Shown here piece by piece: positions 1-8,706 of a stretch of 53,779 bases of DNA (position 1 is its first letter; every line of letters starts with the position of its first letter). This DNA comes from a bacterium (GTDB lineage: Bacteria; Bacillota_I; Bacilli_A; RF39; UBA660), in contig JAQXPH010000008.1 of NCBI GenBank assembly GCA_029100545.1, positions 1-53,779 of the forward strand, read 5' to 3'. A program made the position numbers and the translations under genes. The notes under the pieces are model-generated. The model did not search any database. It worked only from the letters and a program-made list of their open reading frames with translations, and was not told the origin of the DNA.

Positions 1-357
1 AATGATAATAAGTTAGTTATAGATACTTTAAATGAAGCAATAGCAAAAGAAAAAGATGTAAATGGTTTAATCCTACATTCTGATCAAGGGTTCCAATATA
101 CATCTTATGAGTACAAAGCAATATGCGAATCAAATGGAATTCAAATATCCATGTCTAGAAAAGGAACTCCAATAGATGATTCTCCTATAGAAAGCTGGCA
201 CGCTCTTCTAAAAAAAGAAACTTTGTACAACAATAATATTACATCTTTACAAGAATATATTCAACTTGTAGAAGAATGGATATTATTTTACAATACAACA
301 AGATTAAAGTCAAAAGTTAAAAAAAAGAGAAAAACTTACACAAAAAGAGAAAAATAA
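1..357 (+). pseudogene. IS3-family transposase OrfB, C-terminal part
   Basis: The reading frame is open from the first base of the window, so the 5' end lies outside. The visible 118 residues carry the second half of an rve/DDE integrase domain: LHSDQGFQYTS (second catalytic Asp) and MSRKGTPIDDSPIESW followed by HALLKKE (catalytic Glu). This spacing is typical of IS3/IS150 OrfB. After YNTTRLKSK the usual ending, which resembles LSPVEYR, is replaced by a short Lys/Arg-rich tail (KVKKKRKTYTKREK). The C-terminus therefore looks altered or frameshifted, and the copy may be dead. No terminal inverted repeat was identified. Family assignment is firm; intactness is unknown. Confidence 0.85.
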
Positions 358-369
358 TTTTCTCTTTTT
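342..369. terminator. bidirectional terminator
   Basis: A perfect 12-bp inverted repeat (AAAAAGAGAAAA, loop ATAA, TTTTCTCTTTTT) lies between the convergent transposase fragment and the lipoprotein gene. It ends in T runs on both strands. The transposase stop codon lies in the loop. The stem is almost pure A/T, so strength is uncertain. Confidence 0.55.
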
Positions 370-396
370 AATATACTGCTTTTTTATTTGTATCTC

Positions 397-1548
397 CTAA
401 ACAGGGTTCACATCATAACTAGCATTGCTTATTTTTATTAGACCAAAAACAATTTCAGAATTAGTATCACATTGTGAATAACGTTCCTGTACTATATAAT
501 AATTTCCTACACTTCCTATTTTTATATTTGATTCCAGTCCAAAATAACTATCTATATAATAATTCTTTTCGCCATTAACATAACATTCCGATACAAAAAA
601 TATATTATCATATTCTTTAGCATTAACTTTATTTTTTGGAAAGTAAATATATAAGAATGAAGATGAATATGGAATTGAATAAGCATTTGTAACTTGTTCT
701 AATTTTTTATCCTCCAAATCTGAATATAGTTCTCTATAATGACTTAAATTGTCTAAATTAGAAGAAGATATCGTATAACTATTATCATCTTTTGAAGAAT
801 AAACATAAACTTCATTATTATAATCACTTATGTTATCATAATTGTAAAATGTTTTTTCACCTTGATATAATCGCAAACTAGTATCTTTATAAATATTTTT
901 CATGTTTGGAGATGATAGAGATACATTTTTAATTTTTGCATTTTTGTAGTCATTACATTTTTCTTTTGTTTTAAAACTAATTAAATCTAATGTTCCTTTA
1001 TATGTTTGTAAAAAATTTTCTATTTTATTTAAATTTAACTCATTCAAATTTTTTTCACCAATGTAATACAATTCTAATCCCATCATATAAGATAACATAG
1101 TTTCTAAATTATTGTCGTAGTATTCTTTTATTCCTTTTGAATTAAATGATAAATTATAATCATACAAATCTATAGAAATATTGTTTTTAAAAAAAGCAAT
1201 AAGGTCTTTTTCAATTTCATCCATTTGGTAATCATCATAAGCATCAATAGATTCTTCTTTTCCAGTTATATAAACCAAAAAATCTTTTTCATTAGCATTT
1301 AATTTTACAATAACATCTCCACTAGGTCTAGAATCCATGCATCCCCATACTGAACTACAATTAACTTCTTCTTTAACAGATTTTACTTTAGCATTAAAAC
1401 CATATTTTTCATTTACATAATTTATTGCATTTATTTTCCCTTGTTTCTTATATTGTTCTGCTAATTTCTTATCTTCTGAAGAATAACAACCTGTTAATAA
1501 AAATAATATCATTAAAACTATCAATATATGTTTTTTTCTCCTCAACAT
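397..1548 (-). CDS. hypothetical lipoprotein, 383 aa
   Basis: The N-terminus MLRRKKHILIVLMILFLLTGC is a classical type II signal peptide: basic start, hydrophobic core, lipobox LTGC with the lipidated Cys near residue 21. The mature part is hydrophilic and rich in Asn, Tyr, Lys and Asp, with an internal Cys pair (CSSVWGC near residue 65). No catalytic motif or known domain was recognised. It is probably a membrane-anchored extracytoplasmic protein of unknown role. It stands alone, converging on the IS3 fragment. Confidence 0.8.
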   Translation of the reverse strand: MLRRKKHILIVLMILFLLTGCYSSEDKKLAEQYKKQGKINAINYVNEKYGFNAKVKSVKEEVNCSSVWGCMDSRPSGDVIVKLNANEKDFLVYITGKEESIDAYDDYQMDEIEKDLIAFFKNNISIDLYDYNLSFNSKGIKEYYDNNLETMLSYMMGLELYYIGEKNLNELNLNKIENFLQTYKGTLDLISFKTKEKCNDYKNAKIKNVSLSSPNMKNIYKDTSLRLYQGEKTFYNYDNISDYNNEVYVYSSKDDNSYTISSSNLDNLSHYRELYSDLEDKKLEQVTNAYSIPYSSSFLYIYFPKNKVNAKEYDNIFFVSECYVNGEKNYYIDSYFGLESNIKIGSVGNYYIVQERYSQCDTNSEIVFGLIKISNASYDVNPV

Positions 1549-1630
1549 AAATTACTCACCTCTCACTATAGTAATTATACCACAGTTATTAAATATTCTT
1601 ATATAAGACTAAAATAATCTTTAAAAAGTA

Positions 1631-1658
1631 TTGTAATATTTTTTATATTTGCTATAAT
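1631..1658 (+). promoter_or_regulatory. sigma-A-type promoter of a small RNA
   Basis: TTGTAA (1631-1636) and TATAAT (1653-1658) are separated by 16 bp. Transcription would start near 1665. No protein gene follows within a normal leader distance, but a structured segment ending in a terminator does. Confidence 0.5.
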
Positions 1659-1664
1659 TAATTG

Positions 1665-1773
1665 TAGTTGATTTAATCAACTCTAATTATAACCTTATTT
1701 TTCGCAAATAAGATTAGTTAAGGCTCCATTGAGGTTAATACTCGCACACTTATATAGAGATTGCGGGTTTTTT
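1665..1773 (+). ncRNA. candidate small structured RNA (about 105 nt)
   Basis: Downstream of a good promoter come three successive hairpins. The first is AGTTGA-TTTAA-TCAACT near 1669. The second is CTTATTT-TTCGC-AAATAAG around 1693-1711. The last is CTCGCA (1741-1746) pairing with TGCGGG (1762-1767), followed by six T residues, a Rho-independent terminator. No ORF of note lies inside. I do not recognise an Rfam family. It could be a trans-acting sRNA or a terminated (attenuator-like) leader for the tiny ORF at 1843. Confidence 0.45.
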
Positions 1774-1842
1774 ATTTATATAAACAAGTTCATAGTATTT
1801 GATATTATGGGCTTTTTCTTATATTAGGAGGTGTATTTTATT

Positions 1843-1887
1843 ATGAATTTTTACAACATGACATTTCAAATTAAAATATTGATATAA
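1843..1887 (+). other. 14-codon ORF with strong ribosome site
   Basis: ATG at 1843 is preceded by AGGAGGTG (1826-1833) at good spacing. The ORF encodes only MNFYNMTFQIKILI before TAA. It may be a leader peptide, the preserved 5' end of a gene lost by deletion, or chance. The strong Shine-Dalgarno site in an otherwise empty region is the reason for listing it. Confidence 0.3.
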
Positions 1888-1974
1888 TTATACTATAAAT
1901 AGCAAGAATTTCATACGATTACATTGTTTTTTTAAACTAAAGCTAATTTTTATTTGGAATTCCATTTTATTAAG

Positions 1975-2073
1975 AAAAACGGAAATAAGTTTAAAAACGG
2001 AAATAACTCCGTTATTTTGATATGTAATAATTTATGTATTTATTATTACAATAAAAAACTTATTTCCGTTTTT
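1975..2073. repeat. inverted/direct repeat cluster, 3 copies of AAAAACGGAAATAA
   Basis: AAAAACGGAAATAAGTTT occurs at 1975-1992 and its reverse complement at 2056-2073. A second direct copy (AAAAACGGAAATAA, 1993-2006) itself pairs with CTCCGTTATTTT just downstream. The whole roughly 100-bp unit can fold into a long hairpin with an internal stem-loop. This resembles a miniature inverted-repeat element or a multi-site operator. No ORF lies inside. It falls in the gene-free stretch 1549-2171. Confidence 0.6.
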
Positions 2074-2171
2074 GATCTTTAAACTTAAAATAAATCTAGT
2101 AAATTAAACTAAAAATTTACAAGCCTGCATTTATTCTAAAAAATTACGATTTATCTTAAAACTCATTTATA

Positions 2172-3050
2172 TTATTTAAAAAAATCAGTAATGCAATCAC
2201 TTCCTGCTATTACTTTTCTGCCAACTGAAATAATATTTTCTTCTTTTAGCGAAAACACCCATTTAACTAATGTTATTTTACCTTTTTCAATTTCTATACA
2301 AGTTATTCCATTTGGATGTATACACGATCCATCATTAAAATATAGACTTTGACCAACTTTTGGATATATTGGTCGATGAGTGTGGCCGGCAATGATCATA
2401 ATATTTTTTGCCATACTCCATTTTTTTAATTTTTTTTCAATTTTACTTTTTACTAAATAATTTTTCGCAGCACTTGTAGGATCTTTTATCCCAATTCCTT
2501 CTAAATACTTCCATAAATATCTAACTAAAAAGCGAGATAAAAACCAAAGTTTACTATTTAACATATCAATTTGATGACCATGTACTAAAAAAATATTAAA
2601 GTTTTGATAATTCATAACAATTGCTTCATTAACTATTAAATTATTAAATAATTTCTCTTTCGTTTTTTTTACATCATTATAATATTCATTAAAATGTTGA
2701 TTTATAACTTCAGGATTTTTCTTAACTATATCATGATTACCATAAAGCATTATTAATTTATCAGAATCATTAAACTTCTTCAAAATTTTAAAAACATCTA
2801 AATGTCCATCAACAATATTTTTATAATCTTTTACTTCCCACATTTCATCACCATCACCTAGTTCAATATAAGTAAAATCATTATGATAATAATATAACAT
2901 TGCTGATTCAAATATATGCTCATTTTTTATAAAATTATCATATGAATTCCCTTCTCCCCTATGACAGTCACTCATAATTACAAATTTTGAATTATCATCA
3001 ATTTGAAGTCGCTTAGCATTTTTAAAAACCTTATCTAATTTTTTACTCAT
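2172..3050 (-). CDS. calcineurin-like metallophosphoesterase
   Basis: 292 aa with the full dinuclear-metal phosphoesterase motif set in order: VIMSDCHRGEG (D-x-H), GDGDEMWE, YGNHD, VHGHQID and AGHTHRP. There is no signal peptide, so it is probably cytoplasmic. The overall form resembles UDP-2,3-diacylglucosamine hydrolase-like phosphoesterases, but the substrate cannot be inferred. The start ATG overlaps the end of the upstream DUF4474 gene by 8 nt and has GGAGAT before it, so the two genes are translationally coupled and probably work together. Confidence 0.85.
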   Translation of the reverse strand: MSKKLDKVFKNAKRLQIDDNSKFVIMSDCHRGEGNSYDNFIKNEHIFESAMLYYYHNDFTYIELGDGDEMWEVKDYKNIVDGHLDVFKILKKFNDSDKLIMLYGNHDIVKKNPEVINQHFNEYYNDVKKTKEKLFNNLIVNEAIVMNYQNFNIFLVHGHQIDMLNSKLWFLSRFLVRYLWKYLEGIGIKDPTSAAKNYLVKSKIEKKLKKWSMAKNIMIIAGHTHRPIYPKVGQSLYFNDGSCIHPNGITCIEIEKGKITLVKWVFSLKEENIISVGRKVIAGSDCITDFFK

Positions 3051-3954
3051 TCTTATCTCCTAAACCAGGAAATACTGAATCATGTAAAAAAATAACATTA
3101 TTTTGTATTATATTATTATTTAATATATCTTTTTTTGGTTCATATGTTAAAAACTTTGGTATTAATTTTTTTAACATAATTTTTTTATTATTAGTTTCTC
3201 CATAATCAATTAAATCATCAATATACATATTATAAAGATTAACATTTTTTTTATTTAAATATTGATTAATTCTACTACTAAGTAAATATCTCGTCCATAC
3301 TTTAGGAGTCTTAGCTTTTTTAAAAGAAAAATAAAATGTATTATCAACTATATTGTAATCTTTTGCTTTATGATGTTTTTTCTTAAAAGATATTAAAAAT
3401 GCTTCTAACATTTCTTTACATGGAAAAGTTATTTTTATATCCATTGTAAGTTCTTTAGGTTTACTAAACATTGCCAATTTAAATATTGCTAACCACCAAT
3501 GTTTTGCACTAATACGTGTAATTTCTTTTCCATTTTTATATAAAATAAAACTCATATCTAACATTTCATTATCTTCAGCAGGAAAATATAATGTTTTTTT
3601 ATTAACCTTTTTTTCAATAGTATTATAAATTCCTATTTCTGCACCTGTTACTATACCATATTGTCCTTTCCAAAAAGTAATTAACCAATTCTTATTATTA
3701 TAATTAAATCTTATAGATTCTGTATCAATAATCATTCTAAATACAGGAGCCAAAACATCATATAAATGACAATAGCCAAAATTTTTTTGCCAAGCATCCT
3801 TTGTAGAATAAAATGCATCTTTTTTAGAATCATAAGCAAAACCCATTATTGAAATTCCATCATAAGAAAATTTTCCAATTTTTTTTACTAGAATAGATGT
3901 AACTATTTTAAATATTATAAAGCTAATTGGCATTAATAAAAAATAAAGTAGCAT
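3043..3954 (-). CDS. DUF4474 domain protein with N-terminal membrane anchor
   Basis: 303 aa. A hydrophobic N-terminus (MLLYFLLMPISFIIFKIVTS) anchors it in the membrane. The region after it (YDSKKDAFYSTKDAWQKNFG, then IRFNYNNKNWLITFWKGQYG and TGAEIGIYNT) matches what I know of DUF4474, an uncharacterised clostridial-type domain. The C-terminal third is Lys/Asn-rich and unrecognised. It is the first gene of a two-gene operon with the metallophosphoesterase. The start is supported by GGAGTG 5-10 nt upstream. Function unknown. Confidence 0.7.
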   Translation of the reverse strand: MLLYFLLMPISFIIFKIVTSILVKKIGKFSYDGISIMGFAYDSKKDAFYSTKDAWQKNFGYCHLYDVLAPVFRMIIDTESIRFNYNNKNWLITFWKGQYGIVTGAEIGIYNTIEKKVNKKTLYFPAEDNEMLDMSFILYKNGKEITRISAKHWWLAIFKLAMFSKPKELTMDIKITFPCKEMLEAFLISFKKKHHKAKDYNIVDNTFYFSFKKAKTPKVWTRYLLSSRINQYLNKKNVNLYNMYIDDLIDYGETNNKKIMLKKLIPKFLTYEPKKDILNNNIIQNNVIFLHDSVFPGLGDKNE

Positions 3955-4104
3955 AAAAACACTCCATTCTACTATAAAATATGATGAAATAATAAAAACG
4001 CGAGGGCTAGTAAACTACATAAAATTTTTTTAACTTAATTAAATATTCTTTTATTTTTAGTACATAATAATTAATGAATAATGATTATTTGAAAGGAAAA
4101 TTAT

Positions 4105-4539
4105 ATGAAAAAACAAAACTTAAATATTTTAGATGAAGTAAATAAAGGAGCAACAATGGGAATGGACGCAATTGCATTTGTATCTAAAAAAGTAAAAGAT
4201 AAGAAATTTAAAAAAGTATTAGATATAGAATATAATAAATATGAACAAATCTCTTATAGAATTAAAGACTTGTATAGTCAATATAGTAATAAAAATCCCC
4301 ATGAAACTAATACTATGAATAAAGTAATGACATGGTATGGAATTCAAATGAAAACAATAAATGATGATACAGTATCTAAATTAGCAGAAATATTAGTTCA
4401 AGGAACTAATTTAGGAATTATTGAAGGACGGAGACTATTAAATCAAAATCCAAAAGTTAGTCGTAATATTAAAAAAATTCTAAATGATTTTGTTGCTATG
4501 CTAGAAGATAGTTTAGAAACACTTAAAAAATTTTTATAA
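4105..4539 (+). CDS. hypothetical helical protein, 144 aa
   Basis: ATG is preceded by GAAAGGAAAA. The sequence is hydrophilic, lacks a signal peptide and looks all-alpha: alternating charged heptad-like stretches and a central MGMDAIAFVSKKVKDKKFKK segment. Its length and helix pattern recall four-helix ferritin-like/DUF2383-type proteins, but no iron ligands are evident. It is monocistronic. Function not recognised. Confidence 0.6.
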   Translation: MKKQNLNILDEVNKGATMGMDAIAFVSKKVKDKKFKKVLDIEYNKYEQISYRIKDLYSQYSNKNPHETNTMNKVMTWYGIQMKTINDDTVSKLAEILVQGTNLGIIEGRRLLNQNPKVSRNIKKILNDFVAMLEDSLETLKKFL

Positions 4540-4703
4540 ACTTAGTTTATTTACATAGAATAACTTATTTTTAATTAACAACATTTAAAAAAACATTAAA
4601 TTAAAAAACATAATTCTCCAGTTATAGAAAATACCACTTTTATAACAAAATGCACTGGTTTATAAGAAAAATTGTAGTTTTTTATATTGATTAATTTAAA
4701 AAA

Positions 4704-4954
4704 ATAGAAAATCTAGAAAATGGTAATCTTTTAGTAAAAATACCAGTATCAATTGAATTCGAGGGAAATGATTTGGTAGTATATTATATAACAAGTAATG
4801 GTGAAAAAAGAAAAATATGAAGTAACAATAAAAGATGGATATGCACAATTTGAAACAAATCACTGATAATATTAAATGTAGTATTTTAATTGGAATTATA
4901 TCAATAATTGGATTAGTAGGAACAATAATATATTTAAAAAAAGAGTTTAATTAA
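4704..4954 (+). pseudogene. degraded C-terminus of a cell-surface protein
   Basis: Three reading-frame pieces in sequence form a recognisable surface-protein ending. Frame one from 4704 gives a stretch ending VVYYITSNGEKRKI, then a stop at 4818. The +1 frame continues as EVTIKDGYAQFETNH and stops at 4864. A third piece from 4868 gives a membrane segment (SILIGIISIIGLVGTIIYLK) and stops at 4952. The DGYAxFETNH block normally precedes FSTYT and a C-terminal TM in Firmicutes surface proteins. The 5' part is absent. It fills the otherwise gene-free stretch 4540-4988. Confidence 0.6.
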
Positions 4955-4967
4955 AAAACTCTTTTTT
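4941..4967 (+). terminator. Rho-independent terminator
   Basis: AAGAGTTT and AAACTCTT form an 8-bp stem around AATTAAA, followed by a T run. It sits at the end of the surface-protein pseudogene and could also serve the PAP2 gene arriving on the other strand. Confidence 0.6.
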
Positions 4968-4988
4968 ATATAAATTAATATTAATATA

Positions 4989-5636
4989 TTATTTTTTACA
5001 ATCAACAAAGTATTTAAAAAATAACAATAAACTAAATGATAATAATACTCCCCCAATAATATCTGTAAACCAATGAACACCAGAAATAAATCTTAATAAT
5101 GGAAGTAAAATTATTATAATAAATGAAATAATATTTTCAAGTTTAGCAATTTTATTATTTTTGAATATAGCATTATTTAATATAATAGAACTACCACATA
5201 TACATATTGCAAGTATTGTATGTGATGATGGATAAGAAGATTCTAGTATGCCTTCAATAATAACTGGACGAAAGTTTATAATTATTTTTTCAAATAAAAC
5301 ATAAATTCCTAATACTATAATATAAAATATAGCTAAATAATATAAATTCTTATTTACTTTTTTAAAACTTTTTTCTTCTATTAAAGAATATAATCCAATA
5401 ATAGCATAAATCAAAACTATGATTATTGGAATTATTCCTAATATTTCAGTTAATTTATATATTTTATTATGAAAACCAATTTTATTAACAAAAAAATTAT
5501 TAATTGTTGCAAGACCTACTGAAGTATTATGAGGTCCTATATTTTTAACATCAATAAATTTAATAATAATTGTAAAAATAATAAACATTAAAAAAAAAGC
5601 AAATCCTCCTATTAAATATTTTCTCTTATTTTTCAT
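4989..5636 (-). CDS. PAP2-family membrane phosphatase
   Basis: 215 aa with about six transmembrane helices and the acid-phosphatase triad motifs of PAP2 enzymes: K..NFRP near residue 122, YPSSHT (the PSGH box with Ser for Gly) near 136, and RFISGVHWFTD near 182. The family dephosphorylates undecaprenyl diphosphate or phosphatidate-type lipids at the outer membrane face. With uppP also in this window, this may be a second, type 2 lipid-phosphate phosphatase. It is divergent from the NHEJ operon. Confidence 0.85.
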   Translation of the reverse strand: MKNKRKYLIGGFAFFLMFIIFTIIIKFIDVKNIGPHNTSVGLATINNFFVNKIGFHNKIYKLTEILGIIPIIIVLIYAIIGLYSLIEEKSFKKVNKNLYYLAIFYIIVLGIYVLFEKIIINFRPVIIEGILESSYPSSHTILAICICGSSIILNNAIFKNNKIAKLENIISFIIIILLPLLRFISGVHWFTDIIGGVLLSFSLLLFFKYFVDCKK

Positions 5637-5739
5637 AACATCACTACCTAAAAAAAGTTTACAATATTTGAATAAATATTACAATATATTTATAACATAA
5701 AATATTTAATAAATGTCAATAATATTTATAGGTGATCTT

Positions 5740-6489
5740 ATGGCAAATATCCATAGCAATATATCATTTGGGCTTGTAAATATTCCGATAATAGAAAATC
5801 CAATTATTAAAAATAATGATACTTCATTTAATCAATTACATGAAAAATGTTTACATAGAATATCCTATGTAAAATATTGTCCACACTGTAAAAAAAATAT
5901 TAAAGAAAAAGATATTGTAAAAGGATATGAATATGAAAAAGATAAATATATAGTTTTTAAAAAAGATGAACTAAATAAATTAAAACCAGAAAATGAAAAA
6001 GAAATTGAAATAATATCATTTGTACAATTAAAAGAAATAGATCCCATTTATTTTGAAAAAAGTTATGAGCTAAACTTTAGTGGAAAAGGAAAAAGTTATT
6101 TTTTATTTTGCGAAGCTTTAAAAAAAACAGGATTAGTAGCACTTGCAAAAACAGTTATTTCAAGTAAATTTTATTACTCTATATTACGATTATTTGAAAA
6201 TAAAATAATTATGACTACTCTTTTTTTTGAAGAAGAAGTTAATTTAAATGAAGAAAAAATAAAATATGATGTTAATGAAAAAGAATTAAATTTAGCAATT
6301 AAACTAATTGAATCATTAAAAGGAAAATTTGAACCAGAAAAATATAAAGATGAATATCAAGAAAATATACGTAATGCAATAGATAAAAAAATAAATGGTA
6401 AAACTATTAAAAGTACTAAAAAAACAAGTAGAAAACAAATTAATGATTTAATGGAAGCACTAGAAAAAAGTCTTAAGGAAAGCAAATGA
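5740..6489 (+). CDS. ku: Ku-family DNA end-binding protein
   Basis: 249 aa from the ATG at 5740 (MANIHSNISFGLVNIPI), chosen because AGGTGAT lies directly upstream; the ATG nine codons earlier has no ribosome site. The opening matches bacterial Ku, where SISFGLVNIPV-type starts are standard. The CLHRISYVKYCPHCKK segment is the usual LH..C...I.Y..xC block. Bacterial Ku homodimers bind broken DNA ends and recruit LigD for non-homologous end joining. The stop overlaps the ligase start (ATGA), so it is the first gene of a three-gene NHEJ operon. Confidence 0.93.
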   Translation: MANIHSNISFGLVNIPIIENPIIKNNDTSFNQLHEKCLHRISYVKYCPHCKKNIKEKDIVKGYEYEKDKYIVFKKDELNKLKPENEKEIEIISFVQLKEIDPIYFEKSYELNFSGKGKSYFLFCEALKKTGLVALAKTVISSKFYYSILRLFENKIIMTTLFFEEEVNLNEEKIKYDVNEKELNLAIKLIESLKGKFEPEKYKDEYQENIRNAIDKKINGKTIKSTKKTSRKQINDLMEALEKSLKESK

Positions 6490-7370
6490 ATTTATGGAAA
6501 AATAGAAGCTTTACACCAATGCTTTTAAAAGAAATAGATAAACCTTTTAATTCAAAAAAATATTATTATGAACTTAAATATGATGGTTATAGAGCTTTAA
6601 TATTTGTTAATAAGAATGAAATATATATTCAAAGTCGTAATAAAAATGATATAACTTATCTATATCCAGAACTTTCAAATATAAAAAAAATAGTTAATAA
6701 AAATGTAATTTTTGATGGAGAAATTGTAATATTTGAAAATAATAAGCCATCATTTAATAAAATATCAAAAAGAAGTAAATTAAAAAGCAAAAATATAATT
6801 CAAAAAGAAAGTATAAATAATCCTGTTATATTTATTGCATTTGATATATTATATGAAAATAAAGATTTAACTAATTTACCACTTATTGAAAGAAAAAAAA
6901 TATTAGAAAAATATCATGATACAGACTTTTTTATTAAATCAAAAGTATATTTAAATAATGGAATAAAACTATATAATTTTGTCAAAAAAAATAATCTTGA
7001 AGGAATAGTAATAAAAGATATTAATGGTTTATATCATATAAATAATAGAACATCTGATTTTATAAAAGTTAAAAACATAAAATCTGATAATTTTTTTATA
7101 GCAGGTTATATAAATAATAATAAATATACTTCTTCATTAATATTATGTGAAAAATATAATAATGATTATATTTATGTTGGTAAAGTGTTGATAAGTAAAA
7201 AAAATAACATATATGAAAAAATTTTAAATATTAAAAAATGCAAAAATTATTTAAAAATTGAAAATAATGATATTACATTTATAAAGCCAATATTATCGTG
7301 CAAAATTAATTATTTAGAAAGGACTAAAAATGGGCATTTAAGACATCCCAAACTTATATCAAATGAATAA
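6486..7370 (+). CDS. ligD: ATP-dependent DNA ligase (LigD ligase domain, stand-alone)
   Basis: 294 aa. Motif I ELKYDGYRA places the adenylated Lys at about residue 31. DGEIVIF (motif III), FIAFDIL and EGIVIKD (motif IV) follow, with DFIKVK as motif V. The last 90 residues form the OB-fold. Size and motifs match the ligase module of LigD, but here it is its own gene instead of fused to the polymerase and phosphoesterase. It overlaps ku by 4 nt and the next gene by 8 nt, so all three are translationally coupled. Confidence 0.92.
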   Translation: MNLWKNRSFTPMLLKEIDKPFNSKKYYYELKYDGYRALIFVNKNEIYIQSRNKNDITYLYPELSNIKKIVNKNVIFDGEIVIFENNKPSFNKISKRSKLKSKNIIQKESINNPVIFIAFDILYENKDLTNLPLIERKKILEKYHDTDFFIKSKVYLNNGIKLYNFVKKNNLEGIVIKDINGLYHINNRTSDFIKVKNIKSDNFFIAGYINNNKYTSSLILCEKYNNDYIYVGKVLISKKNNIYEKILNIKKCKNYLKIENNDITFIKPILSCKINYLERTKNGHLRHPKLISNE

Positions 7371-8706
7371 ATTAAATACATATAATTCAAAAAGAAATTT
7401 TAATATTACTCATGAACCAAAAGGAATTATTAAAAAAAAGAAAAAGAAAGAAAAAATATTTGTTATTCAGCATCATTATGCTAGAAAAAAGCACTATGAT
7501 ATTAGATTTGAAAAAAATAATGTTTTAATTAGTTTTGCGGTTCCTAAAGGACTTTCTTATAATCCAAATGACAAAAGATTAGCAATTAAAGTTGAAGACC
7601 ATCCATATTCATATAAAGACTTCGAAGGAGTTATTCCTAAAGGTCAATATGGTGCTGGAAAAGTTATGCTTTGGGATGAAGGAACTTATGAAATAATAGA
7701 GAATAAAAAAATGGATTTTAGTAAAAAAATTTTAATAAATATTAAGGGCAAAAGAATACAAGGTTTATGGATGATTATAAGATTTAAAGAAAACTTTTTA
7801 ATTATTAAAGAAAAAGATAAATATGCTAAAAAAAGCTGTGGAATAACAAAATTTAAAACTAGTATTAAAAGTGGTAAAACTATAAATGAAATAAATGATA
7901 TAAATATTGATATTACAAGCCCTAATAAAATAATTTATCCAAAAGATAAAATAACTAAGCTAGACATTATAAATTATTATAATAAAATTAAATATAGAGC
8001 TTTTCCATTTCTTAATAATAGATTAATAAGTGTTGTAAGAGCACCTGAAAATATTAATAAAGAAAAATTTTATATGAAACATTTAAATTCTAAAAATAAA
8101 AATTTAGGAATTAAAAAAATTAAAGGAAAAGATTATTACTATTTTAAAAATGTAAATGGTTTATTAAATGAAGTAAATATGAATAGTTATGAATTTCATA
8201 TATGGTTAAGTCAAAAAAATAAGATAAATCATCCTGATTTACTTATATTTGATTTAGATCCTGGTGATAAAGTAAAAAATGAAACACTAATTAAAGTTAC
8301 TTTAGATCTTAAAAAAATATTAGATAAACTAAAACTTAAATCATATATTAAAACAAGTGGAGGAAAAGGATATCATATTTTTGTTTTACTTAAAACTTCT
8401 TCTTGGAGCAAAACTGAAAAAATAGCCTATGATATAGCAAATATTTTATATAATCAAAATCCTAATATAGTTACATTAAATATGAGTAAAAAGAAAAGAA
8501 ATGGTAAAATATTTGTAGATTATTTTCGAAATAAAAAAGGAGCGACATGTGTAATGCCATACTCCTTAAGAGTTAAAAATAGTGCTACAGTTTCTTGTCC
8601 TATAAAATGGAATGAGATTAATAAAATTAAACCTAATGATATAACAATTAAAAATATTGATAAAAGATTAAAGAAAAAATGCCCATGGAATGAATTTTTT
8701 AATTAA
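7363..8706 (+). CDS. ligD: LigD phosphoesterase-polymerase fusion
   Basis: 447 aa. Residues 30-175 are the 3'-phosphoesterase domain, with QHHYARKKHYDIRFE (His44, Asp46) and FEGVIPKGQYGAG. Residues about 185-445 are the primase-type polymerase, with LLIFDLDPGD (metal-binding Asp pair), TSGGKGYHIFV and CVMPYSLR. The domains trim and fill DNA ends before ligation. The order PE-Pol without ligase differs from the common three-domain LigD forms; the ligase is encoded immediately upstream. The 3' end overlaps the convergent endolysin gene by 8 bp. Confidence 0.92.
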   Translation: MNKLNTYNSKRNFNITHEPKGIIKKKKKKEKIFVIQHHYARKKHYDIRFEKNNVLISFAVPKGLSYNPNDKRLAIKVEDHPYSYKDFEGVIPKGQYGAGKVMLWDEGTYEIIENKKMDFSKKILINIKGKRIQGLWMIIRFKENFLIIKEKDKYAKKSCGITKFKTSIKSGKTINEINDINIDITSPNKIIYPKDKITKLDIINYYNKIKYRAFPFLNNRLISVVRAPENINKEKFYMKHLNSKNKNLGIKKIKGKDYYYFKNVNGLLNEVNMNSYEFHIWLSQKNKINHPDLLIFDLDPGDKVKNETLIKVTLDLKKILDKLKLKSYIKTSGGKGYHIFVLLKTSSWSKTEKIAYDIANILYNQNPNIVTLNMSKKKRNGKIFVDYFRNKKGATCVMPYSLRVKNSATVSCPIKWNEINKIKPNDITIKNIDKRLKKKCPWNEFFN

